Assembly: GCA_963753545.1 (NCBI GenBank)
Contig: CAVWCQ010000005.1
Location: forward strand, 1 to 26,429
Direction: 5' to 3'
DNA: 26,429 bases
Source: CAVWCQ01 sp963753545
GTDB lineage: Bacteria; Chloroflexota; Anaerolineae; Aggregatilineales; Aggregatilineaceae
A program made the translations under genes and the position numbers. This document shows, piece by piece, positions 1 through 8,339 of the stretch; the first letter of the stretch is position 1, and each line of letters begins with the position of its first letter. The notes under the pieces are model-generated. The model ran no database searches. It worked only from the letters and a program-made list of their open reading frames with translations, and was not told where the DNA came from.

Positions 1-680
1 GCATCTCAAGTCCCCAGCGCGTGCGGGTCATGAGAAACCAATACAACCCGATAGCAACCAGACCAAAGACCAACCCCAGATGAATATGCGTAGTTCCAAG
101 GTGGGCAGCCGGGCAGCCTCACCAAAGCGAGAAGTCTGCGGATACGATTTGCTGTCTGCGGCCCGCCACGCGCCAAAAATGAAATAATTGACGATTAGGG
201 GTGCGACGTAATTCAGCAGCAGGGTAGAGATGGTTTCGTTAACCAACCTTTGGCTCGCATAATGGCCGGGATCGCAGCCCACACCCCCCCGCCGATCAGA
301 CCCAACACGACCATGAGCGGTAACAGCGCGTTTTGGGGTAACGTGGTGAACGTGAGCGCACCCCACGTCGCCAGCCATGCGCCCATGTAAAACTGTCCTT
401 CGCCGCCGACATTAATCAGGCCAAGTCGGGCAGGTAGGGCGACGGCGACGGCGGTGAGCAGCAGAGGGATCATCCGGGCGACTACTTCCGAACGGCCATA
501 GGAATTGTTGAGAGTAAAAGTGAACACATCCTCGTAAGCCTGCCAGGGGTCTTTGCCAGCCAGTAATAACACGATGGCAAAAGCAATCAGGGCTAAGGCC
601 AGGATGACCACATATCTGACTACTCCCATGATCCTGTTTTTATTCAGGATTTTTGCGACCAGCCTGCGCGCTCTAATCAT
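1..680 (-). pseudogene. ABC importer permease, BMP/nucleoside type, frameshifted and cut by window edge
   Basis: Inner-membrane permease of a nucleoside or simple-sugar importer (BPD_transp_2 family, like YufP/NupP). The first 155 residues read cleanly from an ATG at 680: hydrophobic helices around residues 20-42 and 70-85, then the family-typical LGLINVGGEGQFYMGA stretch. The frame then breaks near 235-245 and continues in another frame with VNETISTLLLNYVAPLIVNYF. It breaks again near 105-110, where the third frame reads LGLVFGLVAIGLYWFLMTRTRWG up to the window edge. The start overlaps the 3' end of the upstream ATPase gene by 8 bases, as in a translationally coupled operon. Either the gene is decayed or the sequence carries indel errors; the frames resume in register with family homology, so little sequence is missing. 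Confidence 0.75.
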
Positions 681-2292
681 GGTGTGTCTTGGCTCCAGTC
701 ATCAGTTGGCCGATTTCTTTCATGCTGATTTCTTCCGGTTGGAATTGGCCGACGATCCGTCCTTGATATAGAACGAGCAAGCGGTCACTGAGGGAGAAAA
801 GCTCACCGAGGTCTTCGGAGATCAACAGTACACCCCCTCCCGCGTCGCTGCTGGCGAGCAGCAACCGCCGCACCGCCATAGCGCTAGGTACATCCAGTCC
901 TCGCGTGGGGTAGAATGCCAGTATCAGCTTGGGGTTGCGCGCCAGTTCGCGCGCCAGGATGAGACGCTGCAAATGGCCCCCTGAGAGCGTCCTTGCTGGC
1001 ACATGATAAGAGGGAGTAGGCAGATCAAGTTCATCATAAGACTGTTTCATTTCACGTTGAACGTCGGGCCAGTTCATCCTCAGCCCACCAGCCAGGGCGT
1101 AATGGCGTGTGTTACCCAGCGCCATGTTCTCCTGTGTTGTCAGCATAGGCACGGCAGCCATGCTGAGCGGGTCTTCTGGAATAAACGCGACCCCGCTGGC
1201 ACGCATCTGCGCTACAGACCAGCGAGTGGCCTCTTCTCCCGAAAGGTACTTGGACCCACCGGCACAAAGTTGAGGCCGAGAATCATGTCCCCAAGCTCCT
1301 TCTGACCATTGCCCGATACACCCGCTACGCCAACGATTTCTCCAGGCATAATCTTGAGATTGATGTCACGTAGACTGGTGGACATCGCGTGGCCTCTTGT
1401 TTTTACTTTTCGCAGCTCTAACAGAGGTATCGCGTCGGGGACGCCGGATTTGTGACTTAACCGGACGGGTTCAGGAGGCGCGCTGCCAAACATGAGCGTG
1501 ACCAGAGTGTTTTCATCGGCTTCTGAGCGGGGCAGTGTGCCTGTGACCCGTCCATGCCGCATGACCGTGATCCGGTCCGCGCAGGCAAGCACTTCCGGCA
1601 GCTTGTGGGTGATAAACACCATCGCGTAACCATCGCGACGTAAGTTCGTGAAGATGGTAAATAATCCTTCGACTTCGTGGGGAACCAGGACTTTGGTTGG
1701 CTCGTCAAAAATGAGGGTATGAGTATCGGCCAACAGCAGTTTCAACAGTTCGATCTTTTGTCGCTCCCCAACCGAAAGCTGCCAAACCGGTGCCCAGGGA
1801 TTAACTCTCAATTCGTACCGCTCTGAGACTTCCTCGATCCGGCGGGCGATTTGTTTCTTGTTCAGAACGGCGGTGAATCTGGGAGAAACAGGGCGATATT
1901 TTCAAAAACGGTCATCGCGGGGATCAATGTGAAGTCCTGAAACACCATCCCAATGCGCAGCTTCCGCGCGTCATGGGGAGATCGGATTCTTGTTATGGTG
2001 TCTTTGAAGCAATCTTACCCGAATCGGCCTGATAAAAACCGTAAAGAATTTTGACTAGCGTGCTCTTCCCCGCGCCATTCTCGCCTAATAAGGCGTGAAC
2101 TTCACCACCGTAAATATCTAGCGCTACGTTATCGTTGGCGATAACGCCGGGGAACCGCTTCGTAACTCCCCGGAGTTTGATCAGTGGCTTAGGTGTCGTA
2201 GAAGTCTCTTGAATAGATGCGCTTGGAACATCGGGTCTGACTGCCACCCTGGAACCGCCTTTTTTTCTCACGGTTGGGATAGATGTTGACAA
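673..2292 (-). pseudogene. ABC importer dual ATPase (YufO/RbsA type), multiple frameshifts
   Basis: Energising subunit of a nucleoside or simple-sugar importer, with two ATPase halves in one chain (about 510 residues when reassembled). The first half has Walker A GENGAGKST, signature LSVGERQ and Walker B DEPTKVL. The second half has the degenerate VSGNGQKE loop, signature LSGGHLQR and the PTRGLDV motif usual for the second domain of this family. The reading frame changes near 2005-2012, near 1870-1876 and near 1250. Each piece continues the family sequence (IRSPHDARKLRIGMVFQDF, then LNKKQIARRIEEVSERYEL, then KYLSGEEATRWSVAQMRASG). The start is unclear: a TTG at 2292 lacks a ribosome site and an internal GTG is possible. 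The permease gene follows with a short overlap. No binding-protein gene is seen upstream, where mobile-element debris begins. Confidence 0.8.
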
Positions 2293-2571
2293 GTCAAAAA
2301 TGTGATTAATCTTTCATGCTTGGAAATATTGTAACCTGACATACGACTCCAGAGAATATCAACTCTCGCCAAATCATCAGAGGCGACTTGTAGAGAGTTG
2401 ACAACATGGCTAGACGGTCTGTGACATATAGAAGGTCGGTTTTCCGTTCGTAGAAGCAGAAGTGGAAGCGTAGAACACAATTCTAATTGGCGATTTTGCC
2501 CAACAGGCGTAGCATGGAGTGCTCTATTCGCCCCTAGGGCCAAAAAACCTCACAGACACCCCGATTCTCGC
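2293..2571. other. Intergenic stretch, no gene recognised
   Basis: About 280 bases between the ATPase relic and the transposase relic. Open frames here are short and unlike known proteins. At 2535-2551 there is GGGCCAAAAAACCTCAC, which resembles the start of two direct repeats near 24350 and 24490. It lies just beyond the transposase stop codon, so it may be an insertion-sequence end. Confidence 0.4.
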
Positions 2572-2958
2572 CTACGCAGTGTCGCCGTAGTAGTCATGAA
2601 TGATGCCACCGAGAACATCGCGACAGCGCACCGGACCACTCGCTGCTCGACTTGCTGGAGGCACAGGAATTTGCTGATCAATCCCTTGACGCGGGTACGC
2701 TGTATTGAAAAATGCGATACTTGTGCATGACACAGCGCAAATGCGCCTGATTGATGATCAACACCTTGTCCCGACACTCTTCACGCACTGAACGGATCCA
2801 GCGTTCCGCATACGCGTTCGCGTTCGGAGCGCGACAAGGGGTAGGAATCACCTTGATGCCCGCCGAACGGAATACCGCATCGAATGCGTGACTGAACTTC
2901 TTGCCATTGTCGCGAATCAGAAAGCGAATGGCTGGCTCGCGTTCGTCGAGCTCCCCTA
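2572..2958 (-). pseudogene. Degenerate DDE (integrase-core) transposase, C-terminal part, IS3/IS481-like
   Basis: Only the C-terminal half of an rve-type transposase is visible. It reads REPAIRFLIRDNGKKFSHAF (carrying the second catalytic Asp) and then RAPNANAYAERWIRSVREEC (with the catalytic Glu in AERW). A frame change occurs at an A5 run near 2707-2711. After it the other frame reads NTAYPRQGIDQ and ends with RCRDVLGGIIHDYYGDTA, a tail I recognise from this transposase family. The N-terminal part and any clear upstream frame are missing. It is a dead copy. Family level (IS3 versus IS481) is not certain from the tail alone. Confidence 0.7.
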
Positions 2959-3188
2959 GTGCTTTACTCCAGGCTTTTCAGCCACTCTGCTCCATCTTCA
3001 ATCGGTCACAGATCAGCCAAGCATCTATATGCTGGCGTTTGAGTTCCTTCGCACGAGTTTGCTGCGTGGGAAGGAATGTTACCGATGAAGACTTGGGAAC
3101 ATATGTGAACATCCCACTTGTGTACGGTATCAGTGACATCCGGAAAATATACTCTAAATAGAAGCAGTCCAATCGGAGGCGAACTTTG

Positions 3189-3226
3189 CTGTAGCCCCGC
3201 CAATTCCCGTCTTGGCGAGGCTACAG
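3189..3226. repeat. Large palindrome (15-bp arms, 8-nt loop)
   Basis: Arms CTGTAGCCCCGCCAA (3189-3203) and TTGGCGAGGCTACAG (3212-3226) pair with a single mismatch around the loop TTCCCGTC. No T-run follows on either strand, so it is not a typical terminator. It ends 27 bases left of the mini-element at 3254 and may be a REP-like or transposon-end palindrome. Confidence 0.7.
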
Positions 3227-3253
3227 TGGATGAAGATTACCAGAAACACTCAC

Positions 3254-3560
3254 CGGACACCCCCGCCTTCAGGCGTGGGGAGGAAGGTGAGACTTCTCCT
3301 TTCAAGGATGCTATAATGGTTCACAAGGTCAAGGCACTCTGCTCCGGCAGAGGAAACGGTTGTCGCACCTTACCAACTGAAGAGAGCAGGTTGCAGTGAG
3401 TAATCGTTCGCTGCGTAAAATCTTCACCGTCAAGCTGCGGCTTGGACTTTTGTATCGACTTCGGTCGATGGGCGGTCGTCAATCCGCCAGACGTCTCGGA
3501 TACCGGACTTGCCCGGTAGCGCCAGGGACAAGCCCCTTGCTTTAGCTAGGGGTCATTGAC
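3254..3560. mobile_element. IS200/IS605-like mini-element 1 (no transposase)
   Basis: A 307-bp non-autonomous element inferred from its ends. The left flank ends in TCAC (3250-3253) and the element begins CGGAC. The left imperfect hairpin is at about 3259-3281 (CCCCGCC-TTCA-GGCGTGGGG). The right hairpin is at about 3532-3552 (CCCCTTGC-TTTA-GCTAGGGG) and the element ends ATTGAC. Palindromes set inside the ends, a tetranucleotide at the left junction and no target duplication are hallmarks of the IS200/IS605 superfamily. Mini-element 2 at 9903 shares the same TCAC/CGGA junction, which supports the boundary. Between the ends are a TATAAT box (3312-3317) and a series of stem-loops (3454-3518). 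No tnpA or tnpB is present. The exact right boundary is an inference. Confidence 0.65.
3337..3552 (+). ncRNA. Candidate structured RNA (omega-RNA-like) inside mini-element 1
   Basis: The interior of the element is a chain of hairpins rather than a reading frame. Pairs visible by eye are CTCTGC-TCCG-GCAGAG (3337-3352), ATCGAC-TTCG-GTCGAT (3454-3469), GGCGG...CCGCC (3471-3488), TACCGG-ACTTGC-CCGGTA (3501-3518), then the right-end hairpin (3532-3552). In TnpB-carrying relatives the right end encodes the omega-RNA guide scaffold. Strand and promoter (TATAAT at 3312-3317) are inferred. There is no direct proof that it is transcribed. Confidence 0.4.
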
Positions 3561-3753
3561 GCTTCTCCCTTCCTACGATGACTTTGTTTTCTTTGCCCAT
3601 CCATACTGGAATAAGATAGCGATACATCTTGCACCAAATCACGTTTTATGGTTGCGTGTAAATCACCTCTAGTTCCGCTGCGGAGAAAATCTATCATGCA
3701 GTGCCCTAGCCGCATGTGTATAGCATTACGCTCATTCGAGAGTCGCTGAGGAC

Positions 3754-3793
3754 CTGTACCCCAAAGACAAGGATTTAAGTCTCTGAGGTACAG
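3754..3793 (-). terminator. Imperfect hairpin downstream of the membrane-protein gene
   Basis: Inverted repeat CTGTACC (3754-3760) with GGTACAG (3787-3793), plus inner pairing of AGAC (3765-3768) with GTCT (3779-3782). It lies 15 bases beyond the stop of the minus-strand gene at 3809. There is no T-run, so termination is only suggested. Confidence 0.3.
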
Positions 3794-3808
3794 ATATTCC
3801 CCCGGCAG

Positions 3809-4306
3809 TTACCGCTGCACCGGGCTGCGGTTCATCCGGTAGCCCGCGACAAGCCCAACCCCGATTGCCAGCAGCACATAGAGCGTGATCAGCACTTCTT
3901 CATAGTCAGTTGCAGCCTGGATGAGCAGGATCGGTACGCTGGCGACCAGTATATAGGCGACGGCGAGCGCGAGCATCTGTCCACGATCCATGCGCCACCA
4001 CACAAAAAACGGTGCCGCAACGGCCAGCAACGCCATCATTGGGACGATCACGCCGGAAAGACCGACCTTATCGACCAGGAAGATGAACAAGGCGGTTGCG
4101 CCCGCTGCATATGCGCCTAGCGCAGCCCAGTTTTCCTGATTTAACGAATAGGTCCAACCGAGAAGCCCTGCTGACACAGTCAGCGCGACAATCCATACCC
4201 AGCCAGCCATACTACTAATCAGACTGCTGGTAAGGAGCGCGATGACCAACAGGGCAGCCACAACACCTACGATCAAACTGTTCTTCGGATTTCCATTCTG
4301 GGACAT
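3809..4306 (-). CDS. Hypothetical multi-pass membrane protein, 165 aa
   Basis: I do not recognise a named family. The protein is almost entirely hydrophobic, with about five or six predicted membrane spans (roughly residues 11-33, 35-53, 60-77, 82-104, 110-130, 138-157), short polar loops and an Arg-rich tail. The ATG at 4306 is preceded by AGGAG at good spacing. It lies 89 bases after the ABC-2 permease gene on the same strand, so it is probably the last gene of the exporter operon and could be an accessory membrane subunit. That role is inferred from position only. Confidence 0.7.
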   Translation of the reverse strand: MSQNGNPKNSLIVGVVAALLVIALLTSSLISSMAGWVWIVALTVSAGLLGWTYSLNQENWAALGAYAAGATALFIFLVDKVGLSGVIVPMMALLAVAAPFFVWWRMDRGQMLALAVAYILVASVPILLIQAATDYEEVLITLYVLLAIGVGLVAGYRMNRSPVQR

Positions 4307-4395
4307 GTTCTCATCTCCTCGTATCTGTGTTCATGTCGATAAGCCAGTACTCTTTGGAACACACCCAATTGCTCGAAATTGCTCAACACGATTGG

Positions 4396-5205
4396 TCAGA
4401 ATTCCTGGCGGTTGAAGCGCCAGATAGCGATGCCAATAAACAGGCCGCAAAAGAGCAGGGCGGCTAACAGGGGAACCCACGAGAAGGGCGCGCTGCTATT
4501 CAAAAACGATGCCGCCAGGGCTGGCTTGTCGTCTCCAATCGGGGCGGCCAGGCCCCAGGGCGAAACATAACGTAAGGGTGGGATCAGGCCAATCAGCATC
4601 TGTTGTCCGAAAGCCAGGGCTAACGGTATGCCAATCACAGGACTCCACGAGTTGAAGAAACTGCCAAGCATGATAGTGAAGGTGATCCAGAAGAGCGCAT
4701 GAAGTCCCAATGCGACCAGCCCCAGCAGGAAGTACAACGGTGATATCCAGCCCAGGTCGGTCATCAAGCCAAACTCCAGATAGGCGACGATTTCCGGTAA
4801 CAGCACGGCTGTGATCAACACCCCCAGCGAGTTCCCCACCGCCTTAGCGACCACAAAGGCGGTCCGCGAGACCGGCTTGGACAGAATCCAAGCCGCAGTG
4901 CCGGACTTCTTTTCCCCGACAATGGCTCCCTGCAAGATCACCAACACGCCTATCATGACAAACATGCCGCCAAAAATACCGTAAAGCTCGATGGTGTCAG
5001 GAATTCCGCCACTGGCTGGCGCTCCTGCATCCGGGTCCAGCGTCGTGAAGAACAGGATGAGGTTGATCGTCAGCAGCCATAGCAGGCTGTGAATCCACCA
5101 TTTGCGCGAGCGGAACCACACTGAGAATTCGCCCCGCAGCAGATTGTCTAAACCGCGCCGCCAGCCTTGCTCATCAACCTGTTGAAATATCTGGTTCGTA
5201 CTCAT
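4396..5205 (-). CDS. ABC-2 type transporter permease, 269 aa
   Basis: Membrane subunit of an exporter. After a polar N-terminus (residues 1-38) come a first span near 39-55 and an extracytoplasmic loop rich in Gly, Pro and Asp. Then comes the ABC-2 hallmark segment LQGAIVGEKKSGTAAWILSKPVSRTAFVVAK (residues about 91-121, the cytoplasmic stretch that meets the ATPase). Four more hydrophobic segments follow, and the C-terminus is Arg-rich (AIWRFNRQEF). The ATG overlaps the TGA of the ATPase gene as ATGA, so the two are translationally coupled. The substrate cannot be read from sequence. Together with the adjacent two-component system it resembles drug- or envelope-stress exporters. Confidence 0.88.
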   Translation of the reverse strand: MSTNQIFQQVDEQGWRRGLDNLLRGEFSVWFRSRKWWIHSLLWLLTINLILFFTTLDPDAGAPASGGIPDTIELYGIFGGMFVMIGVLVILQGAIVGEKKSGTAAWILSKPVSRTAFVVAKAVGNSLGVLITAVLLPEIVAYLEFGLMTDLGWISPLYFLLGLVALGLHALFWITFTIMLGSFFNSWSPVIGIPLALAFGQQMLIGLIPPLRYVSPWGLAAPIGDDKPALAASFLNSSAPFSWVPLLAALLFCGLFIGIAIWRFNRQEF

Positions 5206-6155
5206 GCTTGACTCCCTTCCACGATGTTCAGAAAGACTTCTTCCAGATCAGGTTCTTTGCGTCCAAAATCAGAGACAGATACGCCACCACTCGTCAGGAT
5301 CAGGCTCAATAAACGATCTTCTGCCACTGCCACATCCGTGACGCCCACATGCCAGATCGTCTGGTCTCCATTACGGCTGGCTTCAATACCCGAGACCCAA
5401 GGCTGTTCGTGGGTGCGTAGAAATGCGTTCTCTACATCCCCCTTCAGCGTCACCACATAGACGGACTCGCCCGTCCCTGCGAGCAGTTCTGCGATGGGGG
5501 CCTGCCTGACTAGTTTCCCGTGGTTGAGGATGGCGACATGATCGCTGATGCGCTGCACATCGCTCAGGATGTGGGTGCAATAGAACACTGTCGTGTGTTT
5601 GCGCAAGCGGGTCATAACCTCAAGCACGTCGCGCCGTCCTTGGGGGTCCAGGCTGGCGGCAGGCTCGTCAAGGATCAGCAGGTCCGGGTAATTCACTTCG
5701 GCCTGGGCGATTCCCAGACGCTGGCGTTCGCCCCCCGAAAACCCTTTGATTGGGCGATCCGCTTTGCCCGTCAAGCTCACCAGATCAATCATTTCCTCAA
5801 CGCGTCGGTCCAGGGCCGCCTGTGGGCCTCTAAAGAAAAACCGGGCCGTGTATTGCAGAGTCTCGCGGGCCGTCATGTGTTCATAGAAGCGCGGATCTTG
5901 CGGGAGATAGCCGACATTGGCCCGGATCGTGACGCTGTCCTGGGCGACATCGCGACCAAAGATCGTGGCTGTTCCGCGTGTGGGACGGATCAACCCTAAC
6001 AGGAGTTTGATCGTCGTGGTTTTGCCTGCGCCATTGGGTCCGAGAAAGGCAAAGATTGACTTCTCAGGAACCTGCAGGTCCAGTGCATCGAGCACCGTCG
6101 TTCCATTGTAGGATTTACTCAGGCCATCCGTACGGATAACAAATGTGTTGTTCAT
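5202..6155 (-). CDS. ABC exporter ATP-binding protein, 317 aa
   Basis: Cytoplasmic ATPase that pairs with the ABC-2 permease. Walker A GPNGAGKTT is at residues 39-47, the Q-loop Gln at 86, signature FSGGE at 139-143, Walker B LLILDEP at 159-165, and a switch His in CTHIL. A C-terminal extension of about 100 residues follows, as in the CcmA/NatA-like class. The start was set at the ATG at 6155 because GAGAGGGA lies 6-8 bases upstream. The longer open frame to 6314 would run through the terminator-side spacer and the GTCAT repeat array, which is non-coding in character. The stop overlaps the permease start by 4 bases. Regulation by the neighbouring response regulator is likely from the repeats at 6224-6279. 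Confidence 0.9.
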   Translation of the reverse strand: MNNTFVIRTDGLSKSYNGTTVLDALDLQVPEKSIFAFLGPNGAGKTTTIKLLLGLIRPTRGTATIFGRDVAQDSVTIRANVGYLPQDPRFYEHMTARETLQYTARFFFRGPQAALDRRVEEMIDLVSLTGKADRPIKGFSGGERQRLGIAQAEVNYPDLLILDEPAASLDPQGRRDVLEVMTRLRKHTTVFYCTHILSDVQRISDHVAILNHGKLVRQAPIAELLAGTGESVYVVTLKGDVENAFLRTHEQPWVSGIEASRNGDQTIWHVGVTDVAVAEDRLLSLILTSGGVSVSDFGRKEPDLEEVFLNIVEGSQA

Positions 6156-6223
6156 AGCACAATCCCTCTCACCTGTGTATGAAACCAGATTAGCATTGCC
6201 CGTCGGAAAGGAAGAGTGCCGGA

Positions 6224-6279
6224 GGTCATGACGATAGGTCATGCTTCTGGCTATGACCGTCATAGATGGAAATATGACC
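6224..6279 (-). promoter_or_regulatory. GTCAT/ATGAC repeat array upstream of the exporter operon
   Basis: Between the response-regulator gene and the exporter ATPase start lie GGTCATGAC (6224-6232), GGTCATG (6237-6243), the palindrome CTATGACCGTCATAG (6251-6265) and TATGACC (6273-6279). GGTCAT (6237-6242) and ATGACC (6253-6258) form a perfect inverted repeat with a 10-base spacer. The array is 69-124 bases upstream of the ATPase ATG, a position suited to a response-regulator binding site. A related set lies upstream of the kinase gene. Confidence 0.6.
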
Positions 6280-6301
6280 CGCATGCTACAGGAGGAAGAA
6301 C

Positions 6302-6328
6302 AAAAAATGCCCACCGACTCAGGTAGGC
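6302..6328 (-). terminator. Rho-independent terminator after the response regulator
   Basis: Read on the minus strand: GCCTACC (6328-6322), loop TGAGTC, GGTGGGC (6315-6309), then A and six T. The stem pairs over all seven positions with one G-T wobble. It starts 26 bases after the response-regulator stop and separates that operon from the exporter operon. Confidence 0.75.
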
Positions 6329-6353
6329 AAAAAGCATGTATCCGTATGGGTTA

Positions 6354-7004
6354 TCAGATGAGCCGGGATTGTTTCGCTTTGAGCGCGGCTTGGGTGCGCG
6401 ATTGTACGCCCAATTTGGACAGAATATTGGTCACGTGGTTTTTGACGGTTCCCTCGGTAATCACCAGCTCTTCCGCAATTTCCCGGTTGCTCAAACCGTT
6501 AACCATCAAGCGCAAAATATCGCGCTCGCGGGCCGTGAGGGGCTCGTCAGTGGTTGGTGAAGCTGGCGCGGAATCCGACAGCCGTGCGAATTCGCTCACG
6601 ACCTTAGCTGCAACCGATGGTTGCAAGAACGATTTGCCACGCGCTGCGGCCCGAATAGCATTCAGTAGATTTTCAGATGAGGTATCCTTGAGCACGTACC
6701 CCAATGCACCTGCCCGCAACCCCTCGAAGACGTATTCATCATCATCAAAGGTCGTCAACATGATGACATGGCAATTCGGCAGCCTACGCTTGAGCTGGCG
6801 GGTAGTAGCCACACCATCCAGGACTGGCATTTGAACGTCCATAAGCACCACATTGGGCTGTAACCGGACGGCTAACGCCAGCGCTTCCTCACCGTTGCTG
6901 GCTTCGCCAACCACGTCAATTTCCGGCTGGACGGATAGCAGAGTATGGAGTCCTTCGCGGAAAAGGACTTGATCGTCGACCAGCAGCACACGAATCCGGC
7001 TCAT
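6354..7004 (-). CDS. NarL/FixJ-family response regulator, 216 aa
   Basis: DNA-binding output of a two-component system. The receiver domain spans residues 1-120, with the acidic pair D10-D11, phospho-acceptor D56 (in VVLMDVQMP), the conserved Thr of MLTT and the Lys of YVLKD. A linker follows, then a LuxR-type helix-turn-helix with LTARERDILRLMVNGLSNREIA and TEGTVKNHVTNILSKLGV. The gene overlaps the upstream kinase gene by 4 bases (ATGA). It most resembles DesR/LiaR-type regulators that control ABC exporters. The exporter operon downstream and the shared GTCAT repeats make that its likely target. Confidence 0.92.
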   Translation of the reverse strand: MSRIRVLLVDDQVLFREGLHTLLSVQPEIDVVGEASNGEEALALAVRLQPNVVLMDVQMPVLDGVATTRQLKRRLPNCHVIMLTTFDDDEYVFEGLRAGALGYVLKDTSSENLLNAIRAAARGKSFLQPSVAAKVVSEFARLSDSAPASPTTDEPLTARERDILRLMVNGLSNREIAEELVITEGTVKNHVTNILSKLGVQSRTQAALKAKQSRLI

Positions 7005-8179
7005 GTTGGTATCACCACTTCCAGTACAAAACCTTGGTTCGGCGCGGTACGAATCTTGAATGAACCGTTGAGCAAATTCACGCGTTCGCGGATGCCGACC
7101 AAACCAAAGCCATCAGCCTGTTTTTCGCTACCCACCCCATTGTCCCGTAACGTGAGGACTACGAGGTTTTCATAGGCGTAGTTCAACTTCAACGTCGCCT
7201 GTGTAGCCTGAGCATGTTTGCGAATGTTGGTCAAGCCTTCCTGGGCCGTGCGGTAAAGGGCCATTTCGATCTGGGCAGAGCAGGGACGCATATCCGCCTC
7301 AAGATGGAAGTCCACGGGCAAGCCCGCCGCGCGGCTTTCTTCCACCAGCACAAGCAGGGCCTCATAGAGTGAGCGATCCGCCAGGTTTGACGGCTGCATC
7401 GCGGCGATTGAACGGCGAATCTCGCCCAGTCCTTCTTTGGTCAGGGCCTGCACCTTTTGCAGGGCATCGACTGCTCGATCCCGGTCGGCGTCCAGAACAG
7501 CCAGAGCGGCTTGTGTCTGCATGTTGATCGCGGTCAGGTAATGTCCAAGATTATCGTGAATTTCACGTGCTAAGCGGTTGCGTTCCCGTGCGGTCGACAG
7601 TGAGTCGATCTCATCCGCATATTCAATGAGCTTCTTATTGGTTTGATCCAGCTCCTTCGCCAGGCGATCTGCCTCCTGCCGTGCCTTTTCCTCACCCACG
7701 ATGACACTTCCTACGAAACTAAACCCCACGGCCCCAAAGCTCAGTGGGAATGTGTGTGCCAGCGCCAGCTCAAACGACCCAAATATCATATTGGCCGCCG
7801 CAAACCCAAGTAGGGCAAGCAAACCCAGAAACCAGCGCGTCCGGGGAGTGAGTATTGCAGCCTGTAAAGCAGGCACCAGGACCATCAGCCCATTATTAGT
7901 ACCCTCATTCGAGATCGAGGCGACTACCAGGTTGATAATCGTCACCAGACCCACAGCCAGCACAAAGTAGGTCTGCACCCGGCGCGACGAGTGGCTGTTC
8001 ACGGTCCGGACCCAGCCCACTGTCGTCAGCACCATATAGAGCAGTACGAGCGCGATCAGGACGTATTGTTTCGCTGGTCGCGCCTCTTGCAGTGTGTTTG
8101 TCGTCAAGAACGATGGCAAAATCATCGTCAGGAAAATGATTTGCCCCATCGGACTGATTAACCGTTTGGAGTGGATCAT
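7001..8179 (-). CDS. Sensor histidine kinase, HisKA_3 (NarL-partner) type, 392 aa
   Basis: Membrane sensor. About six hydrophobic segments occupy residues 12-160 (for example 38-57, 71-90, 116-134, 146-162). They have almost no extracytoplasmic loop, so sensing is probably within the membrane, as in DesK-like kinases. A short coiled linker (165-195) follows. The HisKA_3 box AREIHDNLGHYLTAIN places the phospho-accepting His at residue 208. The ATPase domain has the N-box region YRTAQEGLTNIRKHAQ, the G1 box DNGVG and FGLVGIRERV. The ATG at 8179 has only a weak ribosome site. It is co-transcribed with the response regulator. Confidence 0.9.
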   Translation of the reverse strand: MIHSKRLISPMGQIIFLTMILPSFLTTNTLQEARPAKQYVLIALVLLYMVLTTVGWVRTVNSHSSRRVQTYFVLAVGLVTIINLVVASISNEGTNNGLMVLVPALQAAILTPRTRWFLGLLALLGFAAANMIFGSFELALAHTFPLSFGAVGFSFVGSVIVGEEKARQEADRLAKELDQTNKKLIEYADEIDSLSTARERNRLAREIHDNLGHYLTAINMQTQAALAVLDADRDRAVDALQKVQALTKEGLGEIRRSIAAMQPSNLADRSLYEALLVLVEESRAAGLPVDFHLEADMRPCSAQIEMALYRTAQEGLTNIRKHAQATQATLKLNYAYENLVVLTLRDNGVGSEKQADGFGLVGIRERVNLLNGSFKIRTAPNQGFVLEVVIPT

Positions 8180-8300
8180 CGTCAGCCCATCGCTCTGCTT
8201 GCTTCCCTTCTCTTGAATCTAATGGGCTACACTGAAAATTACCACCTGAACGTTTTTAACATCAGGATAGCAGGTTGCTCAGCCGACTGAATGTGCCAAA

Positions 8301-8335
8301 GGTCATGGTTGGTAGTCATGAGTTCAAGCATGACC
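8301..8335 (-). promoter_or_regulatory. GTCAT/ATGAC repeats upstream of the kinase gene
   Basis: GGTCAT (8301-8306), GTCATGAG (8314-8321) and ATGACC (8330-8335) lie 122-156 bases upstream of the kinase start. The half-site and the 12-13 base stepping match the array at 6224-6279, so autoregulation by the same response regulator is likely. This is an inference from motif sharing. Confidence 0.5.
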
Positions 8336-8339
8336 TGAA

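Noticed and set aside
2268..2543. 91-codon open frame on the minus strand
   Set aside because: No ribosome site and no family resemblance, and it lies next to mobile-element debris.
5520..5999. 159-codon open frame on the plus strand
   Set aside because: Antisense to the exporter ATPase, whose Walker and signature motifs are intact.
5202..6314. Longer start for the exporter ATPase at 6314
   Set aside because: The extra 53 codons cross the GTCAT repeat array and show no homology. ATG 6155 has a good ribosome site.
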